Assembly (NCBI GenBank): GCA_002412545.1
Contig: DHVG01000002.1
Location: forward strand, 244,943-308,942
Source of the DNA: Elusimicrobia bacterium UBA5214
GTDB lineage: Bacteria > Elusimicrobiota > UBA5214
DNA length: 64,000 nt
Direction: 5' to 3'
This document shows positions 1 to 8,035 of this stretch, piece after piece. The translations under genes and the position numbers were made by a program. Under the pieces are notes generated by a model, which had not been told where the DNA came from, made no database searches, and was given only the letters and a program-made list of their open reading frames with translations. Every line of letters starts with the position of its first letter. The first letter of the stretch is position 1.

Positions 1-2
1 TC

Positions 3-1028
3 AGAAATAACGTTAGAATGATTATCGGGACAGGTTTTGGACTTTCTGATCCGAAGGCAATTAAGAAACTTAGGAGAATGCCAAAGATTACCTGTAAGAT
101 AATGGTAAGCGAATCAAAAGGATTGGATAGTTCATTCCATCCCAAACTTTACATTTTCTATCTCAAAAACAATGTTGTTCTCTCGGTTGGGTCGTCTAAC
201 TTAACCCATGGGGGGTTAGAAAGAAATGAGGAGGCGAATATAGTCTTGCAATTACCACAGGAGGCTCCATTGGTCAAACAAGCCGAAAAGAGCTTCGAAA
301 GTTGGTGGGCGAAGGCTTTAATTCCTTCTGATGAACTTCTCAGAAAACTGCAACAAGCACATAGAAAGAGGCAAGAATGGGAAAGAAAAGTCACGAGAGA
401 AGAGGAAAAACTACTCTCAGAATCGGAAGAAACGATACCAGTAAAATTTGGGGAGAATATGAAGAAGGAGATTAAACAGATATGCAAAGATGTGGGCCCC
501 AAAAGAATACAAATCCGCCGGAGAAGTGAGAATGAAGCGATTAAAATTCTAAGAAAAAGCAGGAACAACTTCAATAAAAATCTCCTTGAAAAGTTCTTAG
601 AAAAGGCCGATACGGATTACTCGGAGAGAGGGTCCTCTCAAGGACGATTTGTTTCCACAATTCTAGGTCGAAACAAGAATTTGATTCTCGGGGATAGCAT
701 AAAGAAAATACAGTTACTAATTCGTGAGATTTTCTTTGAAGAAAGAATAGATAAGGTAGAAGAACTCGTCGGAGACCTAAAAGGAATTAAATACGGATTT
801 GTTTCACTTTTATTATATTTAAAGGACCGAAACCGTTTTAACTTTTATACTCCACATAAGATAGAACGAGGATTAAGAAATATACGCAAGATAAAAGACA
901 AATTCAGAGGAAATTTCCAAAAAAGATACGAACAGTTCAATCACCTTGCCAACAAAATAAAATCAGACTGTAACTGTGAACCACAAGCCATGGATATTAT
1001 ATTTGCTGTTAAGGGAGAGGAAAAGTAA
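3..1028 (+). CDS. Phospholipase-D-like (HKD) nuclease family protein, 5'-truncated by window edge
   Basis: The reading frame is open from base 3 with no stop before the first ATG at 18, so the gene probably starts outside the window. Counting from the ATG, residues about 40-75 carry an HKD-type motif: HPKLYIF followed by GSSNLTHGGL and a glutamate (NEE). This is the pattern of PLD-like domains found in restriction endonucleases and helicase-associated nucleases. Only one HKD motif is visible; such nucleases often dimerise to build one active site. Residues 110-330 are a charged, helix-rich extension that I do not recognise. The neighbouring AIPR gene suggests a defence context. A DNA substrate is inference. 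It could also be the C-terminal part of a larger helicase/nuclease. Confidence 0.72.
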   Translation, partial: RNNVRMIIGTGFGLSDPKAIKKLRRMPKITCKIMVSESKGLDSSFHPKLYIFYLKNNVVLSVGSSNLTHGGLERNEEANIVLQLPQEAPLVKQAEKSFESWWAKALIPSDELLRKLQQAHRKRQEWERKVTREEEKLLSESEETIPVKFGENMKKEIKQICKDVGPKRIQIRRRSENEAIKILRKSRNNFNKNLLEKFLEKADTDYSERGSSQGRFVSTILGRNKNLILGDSIKKIQLLIREIFFEERIDKVEELVGDLKGIKYGFVSLLLYLKDRNRFNFYTPHKIERGLRNIRKIKDKFRGNFQKRYEQFNHLANKIKSDCNCEPQAMDIIFAVKGEEK

Positions 1029-1061
1029 GAAAACTAGAATGTAGAAAATATAGGAATTAGA

Positions 1062-1110
1062 GGAACTAGGGGCGTTTCCTAATTAAATTAAAGATGGAGA
1101 AAGAATTTAA
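1062..1110. repeat. Direct repeat, copy 1 (partner at 3297-3345)
   Basis: This 49-base stretch matches 3297-3345 at 42 of 49 positions. It contains the same leader and first codons as the DUF1805 gene (ATG at 1094, encoding MEKEF), but diverges about 15 bases after that ATG and does not continue as a gene. The two copies bracket the AIPR gene. Confidence 0.7.
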
Positions 1111-1233
1111 AATAAAGGGACCGTTTCTGTTTTTTTTCTTATGACTTGAATCGTACAGGGCTTGGAGTGAAAATTTTAAAAGAAGTATAGTCTAAATTTG
1201 ATTAAATAACACCTTTAATCTGGGAGGTTTAAA

Positions 1234-2964
1234 ATGAACAGAAAAGAATTGTTTGATTTTACGTTACGAAGCATTAAAGAAAAATCTAAAAAATTCCGGC
1301 TTGCAGAACCACAAGGTTTTATTAAATGGTTTATTGAGCTTTATTTTCTTAATCCGCAAGAAGTGTTTGTTTCTGATGGAAGTAAAGATGGTAAAATCGA
1401 CTGCTTTTTTAACACCAATAATGGGCGAAACGTTAAACATTATCTGGTAAATGCTAAATACACTTCCGAATATGATAATAAGGCTCCAGTTAAGTTTTAT
1501 GAAGAGATTTCTTATTTTTGTCATGTTGTTCAAAATAAAGATGCTAGAGGAGAGTATTTGCAAAAAGCGGTTAAGCCAGAATTAGCCCAAAGATATAAAA
1601 AATTATTTGATTACTATGATGCTGGCACAGCCAATTTAGTTTTCGTAACTAATCATACGAAAAATGATCCCCATTATAAAGAAGTTAAAGAATTATCCAT
1701 AAAGATATTTCATTTGGATGATCTCATCCAGTTTATTGTTGATGATATAGATATTGCGATGCCGAGAACAGACGACTTAGTACTTAATGATATTCATAAT
1801 GTGTTATCGCCTGATAAAAAAGACACAGAAGTCTCTACTTCAATTGTTTTTGCTAAGTTATATGATTTTGTGAAATATATGGAAGATGATCCTTACGATT
1901 TACTTTTTGCGAGAAATGTAAGATTGGATTTGGGGAATACTCAAGTCAATAAAGAAATAAAAAAAACATTTGAATCAAAGCCTACTGAATTCGCTTTTAG
2001 CAATAATGGAATTACGATGCTTTGCGAACGTCACATACATAATCCCGGCACAAAAGAACTAACGATTGTAAATCCTCGCGTAGTAAATGGTTCTCAAACC
2101 TTGCATAGTATACGTACTATTCAAACTCCACCATTAAATGCGAGAGTAATGTTGAGAATTATTGAAATACCGCCTCTGTATGGCGATGATTTACCTGAAA
2201 AAATATCTAAAAAGAAAGATATAATGAATAAAATTGCAATAAGAAGCAATCAACAAAATCAAATAAAACTGTGGAATTTAGTCGCCAATGATGATTTCCA
2301 ATTGGAGTTGTATAGATTTTTCAGGGGGAAGGGTTTTTTCTATGAACGCAGAGAAAAAGAGTATAAAACGAGAAGTAGAGAATTAAGGAGCGTCCAAATT
2401 TATCAAGGCCCATCATTAACAAGCATGTGTCAGCTTATTTGTTGTTACAAATGGCATGACAAAAAATTAGGACCTGCTGTTGCGAGGAATTTAGCGAAGT
2501 TATTCGATGGTGCCACGTATGATATTATCAAAGCAACCAATCCCGAACTTGCTTATCAGCTGTTTCTTTTGGATAAGATAATTTATAAATACTGGGGATT
2601 GTTAGCTAACAAAAAATATATCAGCAATCTAAAAAACTACCCGCATCAATCATTATTTTCTTTAATAATAAAAGTTACAGAATTATCAAATGTTAAGTGG
2701 GGGAATCCAGATTTAACTCCGATTTTGGAAGATTACTGTAATAATGATTCAGAATACAAGAATCTGCGCAACTTTGTTAAGTCTTGTATAGATTTTATAT
2801 ATCAACACTACAAAAAAACTAAACAAGCATATCTGAAGAAAGAGAAAGATGCTCTTTCAATTGCTAATTATTTTAAGTCAAATTTATATATGTCGTCGCT
2901 ATTGAAACAGAACATATATTTTCCGTATAAGAAATTTACCAAAAAATTATTTCTGAAAATATGA
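1234..2964 (+). CDS. AIPR family (abortive infection phage resistance) protein
   Basis: This 576-residue protein carries the AIPR signature. Residues about 252-262 read FAFSNNGITML, followed by NPRVVNGSQTLHSI, which corresponds to the family pattern FxxxNNGIT...NPxxVNGxQT. A further conserved-looking stretch, IAIRSNQQNQIK, follows. The start is well supported by GGGAGG eight bases upstream of the ATG. AIPR proteins occur in phage-defence and restriction-modification neighbourhoods; their biochemical activity is not settled and nothing here defines it. The N-terminal 200 residues are probably the variable nuclease-like half of such proteins, but I see no clear PD-(D/E)XK triad. Codon use is markedly AT-rich compared with the ABC genes downstream, and direct repeats flank the gene, both consistent with acquisition. 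Confidence 0.85.
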   Translation: MNRKELFDFTLRSIKEKSKKFRLAEPQGFIKWFIELYFLNPQEVFVSDGSKDGKIDCFFNTNNGRNVKHYLVNAKYTSEYDNKAPVKFYEEISYFCHVVQNKDARGEYLQKAVKPELAQRYKKLFDYYDAGTANLVFVTNHTKNDPHYKEVKELSIKIFHLDDLIQFIVDDIDIAMPRTDDLVLNDIHNVLSPDKKDTEVSTSIVFAKLYDFVKYMEDDPYDLLFARNVRLDLGNTQVNKEIKKTFESKPTEFAFSNNGITMLCERHIHNPGTKELTIVNPRVVNGSQTLHSIRTIQTPPLNARVMLRIIEIPPLYGDDLPEKISKKKDIMNKIAIRSNQQNQIKLWNLVANDDFQLELYRFFRGKGFFYERREKEYKTRSRELRSVQIYQGPSLTSMCQLICCYKWHDKKLGPAVARNLAKLFDGATYDIIKATNPELAYQLFLLDKIIYKYWGLLANKKYISNLKNYPHQSLFSLIIKVTELSNVKWGNPDLTPILEDYCNNDSEYKNLRNFVKSCIDFIYQHYKKTKQAYLKKEKDALSIANYFKSNLYMSSLLKQNIYFPYKKFTKKLFLKI

Positions 2965-3046
2965 CCCGCTTATAAAGCTTATAAATCTGTAAATCTATAT
3001 GACGTTTCTATCTTCTAAATGATTAACGGCGACCTTATTAAAACTA

Positions 3047-3088
3047 GGGACAGTTACCGTTATTTCGTAATAAAATAGTCGCTGTCCC
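3047..3088. repeat. REP-like hairpin in the AIPR-DUF1805 gap
   Basis: GGGACAG at 3047-3053 pairs with CTGTCCC at 3082-3088, with a second AT stem (TTATT/AATAA) inside. It lies in the roughly 365-base non-coding gap 2965-3328. The rest of that gap is AT-rich with scattered GGGGACG motifs (about 3179 and 3304) and no gene I can support. Confidence 0.5.
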
Positions 3089-3296
3089 ATTTTATGTTTT
3101 CTCACAATAAAATAAGCGTTGCTTCCCATTCCTATTTTGACTTGTTGTGCGCATAGATTATGAATAACTTATAAAAATGGGGACGCTTTTAATTATTTTA
3201 TCGGATAAGAATAGAAAAATCGGAACATCCTTACTTTCGCATGGATGAATTACCCTTTCGGTCATCCCGTCGCCTCGCATAAAAAATATTTAGAAA

Positions 3297-3345
3297 GGAA
3301 TTGGGGACGGTTCCTAATTGAATTAAAAATGGAGAAAGAACTTAA
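3297..3345. repeat. Direct repeat, copy 2, spanning the DUF1805 start
   Basis: This is the partner of 1062-1110 (42 of 49 identical). It includes a GGGGACGGTTCC leader and the first codons of the DUF1805 gene, so this is probably the original copy and 1062-1110 the derived one. Confidence 0.7.
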
Positions 3346-3616
3346 TATTGCCGGAAAAAAATTTCAGGGATACGAAATAAAGATTGGGGAGAAAACTTTA
3401 GTCTTGATTGTTGGCGAGAAGGGTTATCTTGCCTGCGGGTATTGGAATTTAGAAGCAGCGGATAAATTCAATGACTGCTGTGCAATTATTACCGGGGTGA
3501 AGATGGTTGAAGAAATGTTAGAAAAGAAAGTGGTCGCGGTAAGTAAAAAAGCGCTGGAATTAGGAATACATACCGAGATGACCGGAAAAGAAGTCCTTGA
3601 GAAAATTCCTGCCTGA
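3329..3616 (+). CDS. DUF1805 (YunC-like) family protein
   Basis: The frame is open from 3245, but family similarity begins at the ATG at 3329 (MEKELNIAGKKFQGYEIK), giving 95 residues, the usual size. The pattern is that of DUF1805/YunC: a short beta-rich start, then GEKGYLACGYWNLEAADKF and a run ending in a helix with GVKMVEEML. The central G-Y-L-A-C-G-Y segment with its cysteine is the most conserved-looking part. The family's function is unknown. The upstream 28 codons are excluded because they overlap the duplicated GGGGACGGTTCC leader and have no relatives I recognise. The gene is convergent with the LolA-like gene, with a 9-base gap. Confidence 0.8.
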   Translation: MEKELNIAGKKFQGYEIKIGEKTLVLIVGEKGYLACGYWNLEAADKFNDCCAIITGVKMVEEMLEKKVVAVSKKALELGIHTEMTGKEVLEKIPA

Positions 3617-3625
3617 AAACTTGAG

Positions 3626-4378
3626 TTACTGGCGCAGGGAAGCTTTGGAAAAAATATGTTCGGGTATTTCCACATCAAAATCAATTGACTCAATTACCAG
3701 TTCGGTGCCGTCACCTTCCTTAAGCACATCCTTAAAAACCATCCTTTTCGGGTACCAGCGTTCCCCAACCTTAAATACTTCATTGATTTGGAAAGTTTTC
3801 AGCAGTTTACCGCCCCGGGCAAAGAGGTCTTCCCGTAAAGGAAGGAATCTTTCCTTATCCACCCAGAGTTTACGAGAATAGTAAGCGGTATCTTTGGTGG
3901 CGTTCAGTTCAAGCAGGTAACATTGACGTTCACCGATTTTTTCTTCTCCGCTAACTTTTGCCTCGTAACTATTGCTTAAGACCGGGTCTTCCATAAAATC
4001 CTCATAGGAAATATCCGAACCGGACATTGACTGCCGGAGCATATGCCCGGCAATCTTGATTATCCGGTCAGTAGAAGGTGACCACATCCAGAGTTCATCT
4101 TTCAGCTTAAGCATTTTCGTGCCTTTTTCCCGTGCCGGCTCAAGATATTCGGTGAACGCTTTTTCCTGTCCTTGAGCCCAGGTCTTGGTTTTAATCGTGC
4201 GGGTGCCCCGCCGTCCTTTGATTACCATTTGACCTACGGAGATATGGTTCGTTGCCGCATAATTCTTGTCCACTCTTTTCAGAATTTCTTTACCGGAAAG
4301 TTCCTCCGCATAAACCGAACTGTCTATTAAAAAGAATATTAAACTGAATGACAACAAAAACAAAATTAATTTCTTCAC
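3626..4378 (-). CDS. Outer-membrane lipoprotein-sorting protein (LolA-like)
   Basis: The 250-residue protein starts with a signal peptide (about residues 1-24, cleaved near VYA-EE). The body reads as the LolA-like fold of the outer membrane lipoprotein-sorting family: GRRGTRTIKTKTWAQG, then MLKLKDELWMWSPSTDRIIKI and a sheet-rich second half ending with VEIPEHIFSKASL. These proteins are periplasmic half-barrels that bind lipid or lipoprotein acyl chains. Downstream in the same direction as two FtsX-like permeases, a LolD-like ATPase and a beta-barrel protein, it is probably the periplasmic carrier of that system. The gap to the next gene contains a palindromic repeat element, so co-transcription is uncertain. 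Confidence 0.85.
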   Translation of the reverse strand: MKKLILFLLSFSLIFFLIDSSVYAEELSGKEILKRVDKNYAATNHISVGQMVIKGRRGTRTIKTKTWAQGQEKAFTEYLEPAREKGTKMLKLKDELWMWSPSTDRIIKIAGHMLRQSMSGSDISYEDFMEDPVLSNSYEAKVSGEEKIGERQCYLLELNATKDTAYYSRKLWVDKERFLPLREDLFARGGKLLKTFQINEVFKVGERWYPKRMVFKDVLKEGDGTELVIESIDFDVEIPEHIFSKASLRQ

Positions 4379-4399
4379 TTCTTTACCCGCTCCTAATTC

Positions 4400-4634
4400 C
4401 TAGTGTAGTGTTCCTAACAGTTCTTTACATTTGGTTGTCATTGCGAGGAGCGTTAGCGACGAAGCAATCTGACGCTAAAGGCGTCATTCTGAACAGAGTG
4501 AAAAATCTCCCATAAGACCCTTCGCTATGCTCAGGGTGACACTTCGTGTCAGATTGCCACGCTCCCTTCGGTCACTCGCAATGACAATTCAATGAATATT
4601 CAAATGTCAAGAGATTTATGGGACACTACACTAG
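4400..4634. repeat. Composite inverted-repeat element (MITE-like)
   Basis: Terminal inverted repeats CTAGTGTAGTGTTCC (4400-4414) and GGGACACTACACTAG (4620-4634) match at 14 of 15 positions. Inside is an imperfect 150-base palindrome: TTGTCATTGCGAG at 4435 against the complementary CTCGCAATGACAA ending at 4587. Nested within that is a further CATTCTGAAC/CAGGGTGAC type repeat. The right terminus overlaps the stop codon (4631-4633) of the permease gene. No transposase is present, so this looks non-autonomous. Confidence 0.75.
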
Positions 4635-5905
4635 ACTTCTAATTCTTTAAACAATTGTGAGGTTTGTCTTTTATAAACCCCGATTCCGGCAAACATCGTC
4701 CCGAGCACCGAAGCGAAAAGTCCCGGTAAAAAACCGATATAATAACTGGTTTCAGTCACCCTTGCACGGATAACTGAAGGAATAAGAATATTCGATTTCT
4801 GCAACATTTTGCTAATATCCAGTCCTACATACTGTAACCAGTAAGATGCAACCAATCCGATTGCCGTGCCGAGTAGAGAACCGGCAATCCCGATACCTAC
4901 CGATTCAAGGATTAACGAACGGTAGATGTCGCCTTTCGGTTCACCCATCGCTAAGCGCACTCCAATCTCACCGTAACGCCGGATACCGTTCATCAGTCCG
5001 GCATTCCAGAGGACAACCGACATCACAAAAATAAAAATAGTCACGATGATACTTCCCAAGGTAGAAGCCATCTGGAGGATATCTCTTAATCCACCCTGTT
5101 CACCCAAACTCAACATCAGTGGTGCGAATTCATCGTTTTGGTTGGAATATTTCTGGTTAAATTCCCGGGCTACTTTAATCATTGAAGCATCGTCATAAAC
5201 CATGTCTTTAGTAAATCCGAGAATCTCGCTTGCCCCGTCAGCCATATCCAGAGCAAGTCGGACATCATTGATATCCGCAAAAATCGTGCTCCGGTCAATT
5301 ATAAGCATTCCGAATCTCACTGTACCGGCAATTTTGAAATTATACATCGCCATACTGCCATACATGGTTGAACCAAGCAGAGTAGCGGTTTCTCCGATAT
5401 TTACACCGAGTTTTTCGGCAAACGCTTCACTAATCAGTATTTCGTCTTTATTCTCGGGTAGTTTTCCCCGGACTAAAGATTTTTTCAGGTTCAAAAGTTT
5501 TATTTCCGGAGAATCCGGGTCACGCAGATTTATCCCTAATCCGAATACCGGGCCCTGGGAACGGCTCTCACCCTTTTTATCCGGGATATCCAGTAAACCG
5601 CCGAATTTTATCCGCGGTAACCAGAGCATCGCCGGTTTATTTTTCTTTAGTTGTGCCAATAAATCATTAACCCCGAGTAAAGCAAGGTCGTTAGGTAATT
5701 GGTCGGCCAGTTCTTTGTAGGCACGGGTCATAATTTTGACCTGACCGGTATCAAAGCGGGCACTGACATCAACCATATCTCCCAAGATACCACGCATATA
5801 ACTGTAAAGGAATACGGTTAAAAATACTCCGGCACTTACCATCAATATCGGGAACAAACTTCTTGAACGGTCTCGGAGTAATCCTTTAAGTAAAAATTTT
5901 ATCAT
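4631..5905 (-). CDS. ABC transporter permease, FtsX/LolE type
   Basis: This 424-residue inner-membrane protein has the MacB/LolCE layout: one N-terminal helix (about residues 10-35), a large periplasmic domain (about 40-290), then three helices (about 295-320, 335-365, 390-412). The motif GEIGVRLAMGEPKGDIYRSL after the second helix is the coupling-helix region typical of FtsX-like permeases. Its start overlaps the end of the next permease gene by four bases (ATGA), showing translational coupling. With its partner and the ATPase it should form a type VII ABC system that extracts lipoproteins or acts mechanically on periplasmic partners; the adjacent LolA-like gene favours lipoprotein release. 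The stop codon lies in a palindromic element. Confidence 0.9.
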   Translation of the reverse strand: MIKFLLKGLLRDRSRSLFPILMVSAGVFLTVFLYSYMRGILGDMVDVSARFDTGQVKIMTRAYKELADQLPNDLALLGVNDLLAQLKKNKPAMLWLPRIKFGGLLDIPDKKGESRSQGPVFGLGINLRDPDSPEIKLLNLKKSLVRGKLPENKDEILISEAFAEKLGVNIGETATLLGSTMYGSMAMYNFKIAGTVRFGMLIIDRSTIFADINDVRLALDMADGASEILGFTKDMVYDDASMIKVAREFNQKYSNQNDEFAPLMLSLGEQGGLRDILQMASTLGSIIVTIFIFVMSVVLWNAGLMNGIRRYGEIGVRLAMGEPKGDIYRSLILESVGIGIAGSLLGTAIGLVASYWLQYVGLDISKMLQKSNILIPSVIRARVTETSYYIGFLPGLFASVLGTMFAGIGVYKRQTSQLFKELEV

Positions 5906-7071
5906 CCAATCTTTCCTTTCAAAGCTTCGGTTGGTTTTAATCCGGAAATACGGCGACTTGGTAAATAACTTACAATGGTCACGGTGAGCATCACAATCAA
6001 TACGGTGCCGGTAATCAGCCAGGCAGAATATACCGGGAACATTCTTACTTTGAGTGCGAATCCGTATTCTTCCATCGCCTGGGGCAAAGGGATACCGGTA
6101 TTGGCAGTATAAATCAGAACCGGGGTCCCGTAAATTGCCGCTACTCCGATACCAAGAATACCGTTCAATGTTCCTTCAATGGTAAAAAGCAAGATTACTT
6201 TCAGTCGGGTCATTCCCAAAGCCATCAGCGTGCCGATTTCCTTCCGGCGTCTGAAGATAGAAAGGACCTGGGTATCAAAAATTGCCAGCATAATCAGGAA
6301 AAGCAAGACCAGATACATAATTGCACTCGCAGTCCGTTTAGATTTTACCACATCACTGACATCTTTTAAAAGAAAATCTTGGTTCCGGAATTGCCAATCA
6401 GAAAGGTCTTTCTCTCCTACTACCTCTTTACCGACCACGATTATCGTCGCCTGATTAGTCAGACCGGTCATTTTCCGTAATCTCTCCAGCGGTAGCCATA
6501 TTTGTCCGTTATCAATCGTCGGCACATTGGTATTCATTATTTCCACAATTTCACCTTCCACGGCATCAAAAGTGCCATAAGCATCTCTCCAGCGAATCGT
6601 CACTGAATCACCGAGTTTAAGCGAATTTTTTCTGGCCATAATTTTTCCGACCATAACCGGCAGGATATCTTTCCCTGAATCAAGTTTAGCCGTAGGAATA
6701 TCCAGTATTTTCTGCCCGGGGTCAATCCCTTTGATTAATACCGACTGAACCCTGCCTTTAGAATAGAGATTAGCCTGCCGAATTAAGATTGGCAGAGCTT
6801 TCTTCTTCGCAATTAAAGGTTTTAATTCCTGGGGAACCGAACCATGCCCTTCATCTAAAGAAAGGACATCGTAAGGGTCATAATTCTTATGCCAGTATTG
6901 CCCGCCAGCAATTTCGTCTTTAATTACATCTCTGGTCGCCTGACGGTACATCCCGCTGAAAAGACCCTGGTGCCAGATAATCAGGACATAGGTCAAGGAA
7001 AGGACACCGACATTAAGAACAGTGCGTAATTTTGCCCCGATAAGGTTCCGATAAGCCAATTTCAATAACAT
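5902..7071 (-). CDS. ABC transporter permease, FtsX/LolC type
   Basis: The protein has 389 residues with the same topology as the next gene: helix about 15-35, periplasmic domain to about 260, and three C-terminal helices. RRRKEIGTLMALGMTRLKVI is the FtsX coupling motif. It overlaps the downstream permease by four bases. The pair probably forms the heterodimeric membrane core of a Lol-like exporter. Upstream, a heptanucleotide repeat array separates it from the ATPase gene. Confidence 0.9.
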   Translation of the reverse strand: MLLKLAYRNLIGAKLRTVLNVGVLSLTYVLIIWHQGLFSGMYRQATRDVIKDEIAGGQYWHKNYDPYDVLSLDEGHGSVPQELKPLIAKKKALPILIRQANLYSKGRVQSVLIKGIDPGQKILDIPTAKLDSGKDILPVMVGKIMARKNSLKLGDSVTIRWRDAYGTFDAVEGEIVEIMNTNVPTIDNGQIWLPLERLRKMTGLTNQATIIVVGKEVVGEKDLSDWQFRNQDFLLKDVSDVVKSKRTASAIMYLVLLFLIMLAIFDTQVLSIFRRRKEIGTLMALGMTRLKVILLFTIEGTLNGILGIGVAAIYGTPVLIYTANTGIPLPQAMEEYGFALKVRMFPVYSAWLITGTVLIVMLTVTIVSYLPSRRISGLKPTEALKGKIG

Positions 7072-7088
7072 TTTTCTCTCCTTGTGCT

Positions 7089-7165
7089 ACTAACCACTAC
7101 CCACTCACCACTCACCACTAACCACCAACCACTAACCACTCTCTACTGTCTACTGACTACTCACT
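7089..7165. repeat. Heptanucleotide tandem array (ACTAACC type), 11 units
   Basis: Eleven consecutive 7-base units vary around ACTAACC, ACTCACC and ACTGACT. The array fills the gap between permease and ATPase genes and runs 16 bases into the 3' end of the ATPase gene, so it encodes its last residues (VVSSQ). Confidence 0.85.
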
Positions 7166-7842
7166 ACTTCGTCTTTTACCACTTTCCCGTCCACCAGATG
7201 CACTTTCCGTTTGAGATAACGGATTACTTTATCATCATGAGTAGCGAAAATAAAAGTGGTCTTCAATTCCTTATTCAGGTTGACCATGGTATCAAGAATA
7301 TGATAAGAGTTTTCGGCATCGAGGTTAGCGGTAGGTTCATCGGCAAGCACCAGTTCCGGTTGTTTAACGATTGCCCGGGCAACCGCTACTCGCTGACATT
7401 CACCACCGGAAAGTTGACTCGGTCGGGAATTGATTTTATCGGTCAAGTGCACCCATTCCAGTGCGGCTAAGACTTTTTTCCTTATTTCTTCCTCGGACAT
7501 TTTCAAAATCAGTAACGGGAATTCCACATTTTCGTAGACGGTATAAACCGGCAAGAGATTATAGGTCTGGAAAATAAAACCCATATACTTGCTTCTCAGT
7601 TTTGCTGCCTGTTTCTCGGTAAGTTTTTCTACCGGCTCACCAAGCACAACTGCACTGCCTTCCGAAGGCGTATCCAGTGAACCGATAATATTCAGGAGTG
7701 TGGTTTTCCCGGAGCCGCTCGGACCGATAATTCCCGAGAATTCACCTTTTTCAAAACCGAGATTAATATCTTTCAAGGCGGTAAAATTACCTCCGCCAAT
7801 CGGGAAATGTTTAAATACTTTTTCTAATTTTACCAAAGGCAT
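7150..7842 (-). CDS. ABC transporter ATP-binding protein (LolD/MacB type)
   Basis: The 230-residue ATPase is complete. It has Walker A GPSGSGKT (residues 40-47), a Q-loop (FIFQTYNLLPVYTVYENV), ABC signature LSGGECQRVAVARA, Walker B ELVLADEPTANLD and an H-loop histidine in FATHDDKV. The LolD/FtsE-like Q-loop region (TYNLLPVYTVYENVEFPL) fits a type VII transporter. It is upstream of both permeases and should energise them. A GGAGG ribosome binding site precedes the ATG. The last residues are encoded by a heptanucleotide repeat array, so the tail is probably not conserved. Confidence 0.93.
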   Translation of the reverse strand: MPLVKLEKVFKHFPIGGGNFTALKDINLGFEKGEFSGIIGPSGSGKTTLLNIIGSLDTPSEGSAVVLGEPVEKLTEKQAAKLRSKYMGFIFQTYNLLPVYTVYENVEFPLLILKMSEEEIRKKVLAALEWVHLTDKINSRPSQLSGGECQRVAVARAIVKQPELVLADEPTANLDAENSYHILDTMVNLNKELKTTFIFATHDDKVIRYLKRKVHLVDGKVVKDEVVSSQ

Positions 7843-7867
7843 CGTTTCCTCCTAATTTCTGAGTAAT

Positions 7868-8003
7868 TCCATAATCAAATTCCAAATTCCAAATAATTTT
7901 AAAATTCAAATGTTCTAAATTCCGAATTGTTTTGTTTATTTGAATTTTGATTATTGAAATTTGTTTGGTATTTGTGATTTGAAATTTGGTATTTGGGATT
8001 TAT
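7868..8003. repeat. AATTCCAAA/TTTGGAATT dispersed palindromic repeat
   Basis: The gap between the ATPase and the beta-barrel gene is filled with AAATTCCAAATTCCAAA-type runs on the left and the complementary TTTGGTATTTG runs on the right, so it can fold on itself. Related tracts occur at about 20376-20450, 20755-20826, 23241-23372 and 30625-30805. Confidence 0.65.
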
Positions 8004-8035
8004 AACCATAATCATTATGCCAAAAAAATAGGTTA

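Noticed and set aside
3245..3328. Earlier start for the DUF1805 gene
   Set aside because: Codons 1-28 fall in the duplicated leader and do not resemble the family.
5202..5720. 172-codon plus-strand frame inside the permease gene
   Set aside because: Opposite a clear FtsX-type permease; no motif or ribosome binding site.
7089..7165. Period-7 arrays as a CRISPR array
   Set aside because: Units are too short and there are no spacers; no cas gene anywhere in the window.
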